A stretch of 9,575 nt of DNA from an uncultured Gammaproteobacteria bacterium. Its GTDB lineage: Bacteria > Pseudomonadota > Gammaproteobacteria > GCA-002705445 > GCA-002716945. The notes under the pieces are model-generated. The model saw only the letters and a list, made by a program, of their open reading frames with translations, searched no databases and was not told the DNA's origin. Positions 6,051 to 9,575 of the stretch are shown here, in pieces. The translations under genes were made by a program, and so were the position numbers. The stretch spans positions 1 through 9,575 of the forward strand of contig CAJWRL010000029.1 of the NCBI GenBank assembly GCA_913046125.1. The letters are read 5' to 3'. Each line of letters begins with the position of its first letter. Within the stretch, counting starts at the first letter, position 1.

Positions 6051-6676
6051 TATATTCCTACTATTAAATCAGTCTGTGATGTTACTATATTTTTACTTAC
6101 TGTGTAACTATTTCTTGTCTTATCGATTATTATTCCTGAGCTATAGGGAGACTTATCTTGCCATAGAAATGTGAAAGTTTTGGAGTTTTCACTCAAATAA
6201 TCTAAAAAAAAGTCATAGGATCTAACTGAGCATGTGAAAATTACCTTTGTATGATCATGCATCTTATCTAGAAAATTAAATATATTCTTGTTAAAAAGGA
6301 ATATCTTTTCCCTATTGACGCTGTAAGTGTCCAAGTTTTTTTTCCCCATGTCATAGAGAGTGTTGTTGCATTCATATGCAGCTACTGAACTACTCAGATG
6401 AGATATACATTCCGCCAGATGGCCGCTCCCATTTCCGATTAATAAAACATTATCATTTTCGTGGAAATCCATCTCTTGAAGAATTGTCGCCTCACATGAA
6501 GGAGTAAGCATAGAAACCCCATGCCCAAGAGGAATAGTTATATCAGAATACGAAAAACTTTTATATTCCTGTGGTACAAAACTCCGTCTTTTTATCTTTC
6601 TGATGACACTCAATATCTTTTCATCTAGAATATTATTGCTTCTGTAGATTTGATTTAGATGATCGTTGCTATTCAT
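6050..6676 (-). CDS. Divergent protein-L-isoaspartate O-methyltransferase (PCMT) family protein
   Basis: This 208-residue protein has a SAM-dependent methyltransferase fold. RRSFVPQEYKSFSYSDITIPLG (residues 30-51) matches the PCMT N-terminal region ('R..FVP..y...AY.D..ipLg'), and NVLLIGNGSGHLAEC (76-90) is SAM motif I. It departs from canonical Pcm at the substrate side: instead of 'GQTIS.PY..A' it has GHGVSMLTPSCEA (51-63), as in a subgroup found near TolC genes in proteobacteria. The second half is poorly conserved. Repair methylation of isoaspartyl residues is therefore uncertain, and the symbol pcm is not given. It is the first gene of the minus-strand operon with the rhodanese, tolC and waaA. 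A perfect TATAAT six bases before its ATG suggests a leaderless mRNA, and no Shine-Dalgarno is seen. The TAATG overlap couples it to the rhodanese gene. Confidence 0.8.
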   Translation of the reverse strand: MNSNDHLNQIYRSNNILDEKILSVIRKIKRRSFVPQEYKSFSYSDITIPLGHGVSMLTPSCEATILQEMDFHENDNVLLIGNGSGHLAECISHLSSSVAAYECNNTLYDMGKKNLDTYSVNREKIFLFNKNIFNFLDKMHDHTKVIFTCSVRSYDFFLDYLSENSKTFTFLWQDKSPYSSGIIIDKTRNSYTVSKNIVTSQTDLIVGI

Positions 6677-6682
6677 CAGGTA

Positions 6683-6711
6683 ATTATATCTATGTTTATG
6701 CTACTATTGAA
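6683..6711 (-). promoter_or_regulatory. Predicted sigma70-type promoter of the PCMT-rhodanese-tolC-waaA operon
   Basis: On the minus strand a perfect -10 TATAAT (6688-6683) is preceded, after a 17-base spacer, by TTCAAT (6711-6706), a 3-of-6 match to the -35 consensus. The six bases TACCTG separate the -10 from the ATG at 6676. With normal initiation geometry, +1 is therefore the A of the start codon, predicting a leaderless transcript. This is a sequence-based prediction only. Confidence 0.5.
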
Positions 6712-6718
6712 CTATATT

Positions 6719-6723
6719 GAGAG
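6719..6723 (+). promoter_or_regulatory. Weak Shine-Dalgarno of thiC
   Basis: GAGAG lies six bases before the thiC ATG at 6730. It is one of the few plausible ribosome-binding sites in the window, where most genes start by stop-start overlap or have no visible site. Confidence 0.45.
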
Positions 6724-6729
6724 AATCAT

Positions 6730-8424
6730 ATGAAAGATAATAAGATCAATCTTGACGAATATAAGATAAATTATCCAAATTCTGAAAAAATTTATAAGCA
6801 AATTGAAGAATTACAAATCCCATACCGAGCAATCACGATATCAGATGGTGATGGTGGAGACAAACAGTTCCATGTGTATGATACTACTGGTCCTTATACA
6901 GACCCAAGCTATGACATAAATCTAGATTCAGGATTACCAAAATCAAGATATGAGTGGCTACAAAATAGAGAGCATGAATTTAAATCAGATGAAAGATTTA
7001 ATAATAATATTACTCAGCTTACATATGCTAAAAATGGAATTATCACAAAAGAAATGGAGTATGTTGCTGCAAGAGAGAATAGTTTCTATTCAAATGAAGA
7101 AGCTTTAATAACTCCAGAGTTTGTAAGAAAGGAAATCGAGTCTGGTAGGGCGATTATTCCAAGTAATATAAAACACCCGGAACTTGAACCAATGATAATT
7201 GGTAAAAAATTTCTCACAAAAGTTAATGCAAACATAGGTAATTCTCCAGTGAAATCAAATATTGAAGAAGAGCTTGATAAGTTGCTGTGGGCTGTAAGAT
7301 GGGGGGCAGATACTGTTATGGACTTATCTACTGGGAAGAATATCTACGAAACGAGAGAAGCCATAATAAGAAACTCGCCTGTTCCAATTGGAACGGTACC
7401 TATTTATGAGGCATTAGAAAAAGTAAATGGAAAGGCAGAAGACCTTAACTATGACATCTTTCGTGATGTTATAATCTCACAAGCTGAGCAAGGAGTAGAC
7501 TACTTCACTATCCACGCTGGTCTAAGACTAAGTTTCATTCCGACAACCACAAAAAGATTAACTGGTATTGTTTCTCGTGGTGGTTCCATAATAGCAAAAT
7601 GGTGCTTAGCACACCACAAGGAAAATTTTCTTTATGAAAACTTTGCTGATCTTTGTGACATAATGAAAAGATACGACGTATCATTTTCACTTGGCGATGG
7701 TCTCCGACCAGGATCAATATCAGATGCAAATGATGAAGCACAATTTTTAGAATTAAAAACACTAGGTGAATTAACCCTAAAAGCCAGATCTAAAGGTGTA
7801 CAAGTAATGATTGAAGGACCTGGTCATGTACCTCTAAATAAAATAAAAGAGAATGTAACATTAGAAGAAGAGTATTGTGAAGAGGCACCCTTCTATACTC
7901 TTGGCCCGCTGGTTACAGACATTGCGCCCGGGTATGATCACATTACTTCTGCAATAGGTGCAGCAAATATTGGATCATTTGGCACTTCTTTACTTTGCTA
8001 CGTTACTCCTAAGGAGCACCTAGGCTTACCAAACAAAGAAGATGTCAAAGATGGACTCGTGGCATACAAGATTGCGGCACATGCATCTGATATTTCTAAG
8101 GGTCATAATTTTGCTGTCGAGAGAGACAACGAATTATCAAAAGCGAGATTTGAATTTAGGTGGTTAGATCAATTCAACTTATCACTAGATCCGTACAAAG
8201 CAAAAGATTTTCATGACGAGACACTTCCTCAAGAGAGTGCTAAATCTGCACATTTTTGTTCAATGTGTGGACCAAATTTTTGTTCAATGAAAATTACACA
8301 AGATATTCGTGACTACGCATCTAAGCACAATATTAAAGATATCAAAATTGCTGTTGAAAAAGGTATGAAAGAAAAATCAGATCAGTTTGCAGCATCTGGA
8401 AATAAAATTTATATTAAAAAATAG
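6730..8424 (+). CDS. thiC: Phosphomethylpyrimidine synthase
   Basis: This 564-residue radical-SAM enzyme converts 5-aminoimidazole ribotide to hydroxymethylpyrimidine phosphate, the pyrimidine branch of thiamine synthesis. The match to ThiC runs end to end: VYDTTGPYTDP near the N-terminus, VNANIGNS, WGADTVMDLSTGKNI, SPVPIGTVPIYEALEKVNG, GVDYFTIHAG, RLTGIVSRGGSIIAKWCL, SFSLGDGLRPGS, VMIEGPGHVP, TDIAPGYDHI and CYVTPKEHLGLPNKEDV. The 4Fe-4S cluster motif sits near the C-terminus as C-x2-C-x4-C (Cys510, Cys513, Cys518 in CSMCGPNFC). It is shorter than the E. coli protein (about 630 residues), mainly at the N-terminus, but complete in the catalytic domain. No other thiamine gene is in the window. 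Unlike many bacterial thiC genes it has no upstream TPP riboswitch. Its stop abuts that of the convergent metY gene. Confidence 0.98.
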   Translation: MKDNKINLDEYKINYPNSEKIYKQIEELQIPYRAITISDGDGGDKQFHVYDTTGPYTDPSYDINLDSGLPKSRYEWLQNREHEFKSDERFNNNITQLTYAKNGIITKEMEYVAARENSFYSNEEALITPEFVRKEIESGRAIIPSNIKHPELEPMIIGKKFLTKVNANIGNSPVKSNIEEELDKLLWAVRWGADTVMDLSTGKNIYETREAIIRNSPVPIGTVPIYEALEKVNGKAEDLNYDIFRDVIISQAEQGVDYFTIHAGLRLSFIPTTTKRLTGIVSRGGSIIAKWCLAHHKENFLYENFADLCDIMKRYDVSFSLGDGLRPGSISDANDEAQFLELKTLGELTLKARSKGVQVMIEGPGHVPLNKIKENVTLEEEYCEEAPFYTLGPLVTDIAPGYDHITSAIGAANIGSFGTSLLCYVTPKEHLGLPNKEDVKDGLVAYKIAAHASDISKGHNFAVERDNELSKARFEFRWLDQFNLSLDPYKAKDFHDETLPQESAKSAHFCSMCGPNFCSMKITQDIRDYASKHNIKDIKIAVEKGMKEKSDQFAASGNKIYIKK

Positions 8425-8432
8425 CTATTTTT
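8417..8432. terminator. Perfect palindrome at the stop-to-stop junction of thiC and metY, possible bidirectional terminator
   Basis: AAAAATAGCTATTTTT is a perfect 16-base dyad centred between 8424 and 8425. The thiC TAG occupies 8422-8424 and the metY TAG, on the other strand, 8427-8425, so the stops themselves form the centre. Each strand presents an A-tract followed by a T-tract, which could give a weak hairpin ending in U's in both directions. It has only two G-C pairs and no natural loop, so termination efficiency is doubtful. Confidence 0.35.
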
Positions 8433-9575
8433 GCGATGCTTTAAGAGCTGTGTCCAAGTCCTCTATTATGTCGTCAATATTCTCAAGGCCAATTGATAGC
8501 CTTACAAGATCTTCAGGTACACCTGCTGCTTTCAACTCTTCTTTGGATAATTGTCTATGAGTGGTGCTAGCTGGGTGACATGCCAGAGACTTAGCATCGC
8601 CAATATTAACAAGTCTTGTGATTAGTTTAAGATTATCAATAAATATCCCACCTTTTTTCATGCCACCTTTGATACCAAAACTCAGAACGCTCGATGCCCT
8701 TCCATTCATTAGTTTTTTCGTTAGTTTATATTCTTTATGAGATTTCAGGCCAGGATAATTAACCCATGTTACACACTTATGATTTTCCAAAAACTCTGCA
8801 ACTCTAGTGGCATTCTCACAATGTCTATCCATTCTTACAGGTAGAGACTCAATTCCTTGCAGTATTAGGAAACTATTAAATGGAGATATTGCAGCCCCCA
8901 TGTTTCTCAATGGTACAACTCTTGCTGCTCCTATGAACGCTGCATCACCCATAGCCTCTGTGAATACAACGCCATGGTAAGACATATCAGGTGTATTTAG
9001 CCTTTTAAATTTAGTTTTGTGTTTCGCCCAAGGAAATTTTCCAGAATCCACAATTATCCCACCTATTGTTGTTCCATGTCCTCCCATATATTTTGTTAGT
9101 GAGTGAACAACTATATCAGCCCCATGTTCGATGGGTCTGAATAAATATGGTGATGGCACAGTGTTATCCACAATGAGTGGTATGTTATGTTTATGCGCGA
9201 TTTTTGCTATTTCAGGAACATCTACAACATTTGCAGCGGGATTACCTATAGATTCACAAAAAATTGCTTTAGTTTTTTTATCTATAAGTTTTTCAAGACT
9301 TGGAATATCATCATAATCTCCGAACTTTACGTCAACTCCAAATCTGGGTAGCTGGTGAGCGAACAGTGTGTATGTTCCACCATAGAGAGTACTTGTACTC
9401 ACAATGTTATCTCCCGCTTCACAGATAGTCATGATTGCGTAAGTAGTAGCTGCTGAACCAGAAGCTAATGCTAATGCCCCAATCCCTCCTTCCATGGCTG
9501 CAACTCTTTTTTCCAAAACATCAGAGGTTGGATTCATTATTCGGGTATAGATATTACCTGCTACTTTAAGATCAA
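8425..9575 (-). CDS. metY: O-acetylhomoserine sulfhydrylase (5' truncated by window)
   Basis: This Cys/Met-metabolism PLP enzyme makes homocysteine (or methionine, with methanethiol) from an O-acylhomoserine and sulfide in the cytoplasm. The reading frame continues past the internal ATG at 9537 to the window edge. The 12 codons before it read DLKVAGNIYTRI, joining NIYTRIMNPTSDVLEKR, a family signature, so 382 residues of an expected 425-430 are visible. ALALASGSAA, the Tyr-Gly-Gly of TLYGGTY and VDNTVPSPYL follow. HSLTKYMGGHGTTIGG carries the PLP lysine (codon at 9093-9091). Later motifs are FNSFLILQGIESLPVRMDRH, HPASTTHRQLS and VRLSIGLENIDDII. The SLTKYMGGHG form and the GGIIVDSGKFPW insert favour MetY over the O-succinylhomoserine enzyme MetZ. 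The gene is convergent with thiC and its stop abuts the thiC stop; the start and promoter are outside the window. Confidence 0.93.
   Translation of the reverse strand, partial: DLKVAGNIYTRIMNPTSDVLEKRVAAMEGGIGALALASGSAATTYAIMTICEAGDNIVSTSTLYGGTYTLFAHQLPRFGVDVKFGDYDDIPSLEKLIDKKTKAIFCESIGNPAANVVDVPEIAKIAHKHNIPLIVDNTVPSPYLFRPIEHGADIVVHSLTKYMGGHGTTIGGIIVDSGKFPWAKHKTKFKRLNTPDMSYHGVVFTEAMGDAAFIGAARVVPLRNMGAAISPFNSFLILQGIESLPVRMDRHCENATRVAEFLENHKCVTWVNYPGLKSHKEYKLTKKLMNGRASSVLSFGIKGGMKKGGIFIDNLKLITRLVNIGDAKSLACHPASTTHRQLSKEELKAAGVPEDLVRLSIGLENIDDIIEDLDTALKASQK

Larger units (their letters stand above)
6677..6729. promoter_or_regulatory. Only intergenic spacer: divergent promoter region between the PCMT-like gene and thiC
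   Basis: These 53 bases must hold the upstream signals of both the methyltransferase-rhodanese-tolC-waaA operon and thiC, unless promoters extend into the genes. On the minus strand a perfect -10 hexamer is visible (separate entry). For thiC no convincing promoter pair was found; TATGCT (6697-6702) or TATATT (6713-6718) are possible -10 elements without a good -35. There is no room for a TPP riboswitch. Confidence 0.6.

Noticed and set aside
5929..6174. Plus-strand open frame of 81 codons across the rhodanese/PCMT junction
   Set aside because: It is hydrophobic and leucine/tyrosine-rich as expected from AT-rich antisense reading, and both overlapping genes have clear family motifs.
6700..6729. 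Bases resembling TPP-riboswitch fragments (TTGAAC and TTGAGAG) before thiC
   Set aside because: The rest of the conserved core, including CTGAGA and the GCGTAGGGAA-like segment, is missing, and 53 bases cannot hold the aptamer.
7535..7762. Minus-strand open frame of 75 codons inside thiC
   Set aside because: It is antisense to one of the most conserved parts of ThiC, with no independent support.
9131..9316. Plus-strand open frame of 61 codons inside metY
   Set aside because: It is antisense to the conserved PLP-enzyme core and shows no recognisable motif.
9535..9537. ATG at 9537 as the true start of the sulfhydrylase
   Set aside because: The frame stays open to the window edge, and the upstream residues NIYTRI complete a conserved family signature, so this Met is internal.

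Overview
The window is AT-rich (roughly one-third G+C by eye), almost entirely coding DNA. Its gene content is that of a Gram-negative, most likely gammaproteobacterial, genome. The only clear intergenic gap is 53 bases (6677-6729). Every other junction overlaps, abuts or is separated by one base. This packing, with the AT bias and lack of Shine-Dalgarno sites, suggests a streamlined genome such as a free-living marine gammaproteobacterium of the SAR86 type. That placement is an inference. The same genes (ilvE, heptosyltransferase, hldE, waaA, tolC, thiC) lie in one broad chromosomal neighbourhood in Pseudomonas, from memory, so this looks like a condensed version of an old gammaproteobacterial arrangement.

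Region 1 (1-4429) is lipopolysaccharide inner-core biosynthesis behind the tail of ilvE. It holds a heptose-7-phosphate kinase (hldE1) and a heptose-1-phosphate adenylyltransferase (hldE2), which gammaproteobacteria usually carry as one fused HldE protein. A GT9 heptosyltransferase, a Kdo kinase (kdkA) and the Kdo transferase waaA follow. Together they would make ADP-heptose, attach Kdo to lipid A, phosphorylate the Kdo and add heptose. The genes alternate strand (+ + - + -). Convergent neighbours overlap by 20 bases, and the heptosyltransferase and kdkA start back to back at a single CATATG.

Region 2 (3197-6676, minus strand) is one tightly coupled operon, read right to left: a divergent PCMT-like methyltransferase, a single-domain rhodanese, a TolC-type outer-membrane channel and waaA. 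Its three junctions are TAATG, ATGA and TAATG. A perfect TATAAT sits exactly six bases before the first ATG, which predicts a leaderless transcript.

Region 3 (6730-9575) has thiC on the plus strand, without a TPP riboswitch, meeting a 5'-truncated metY-type O-acetylhomoserine sulfhydrylase stop-to-stop at a perfect 16-base palindrome.

No tRNA, rRNA, CRISPR array, insertion sequence or phage gene was seen. There is no obvious new multi-gene system. The points of interest are the split hldE with its A6 junction, the extreme compaction at gene starts and ends, the leaderless prediction, the missing riboswitch and the unexplained methyltransferase-rhodanese-TolC association.
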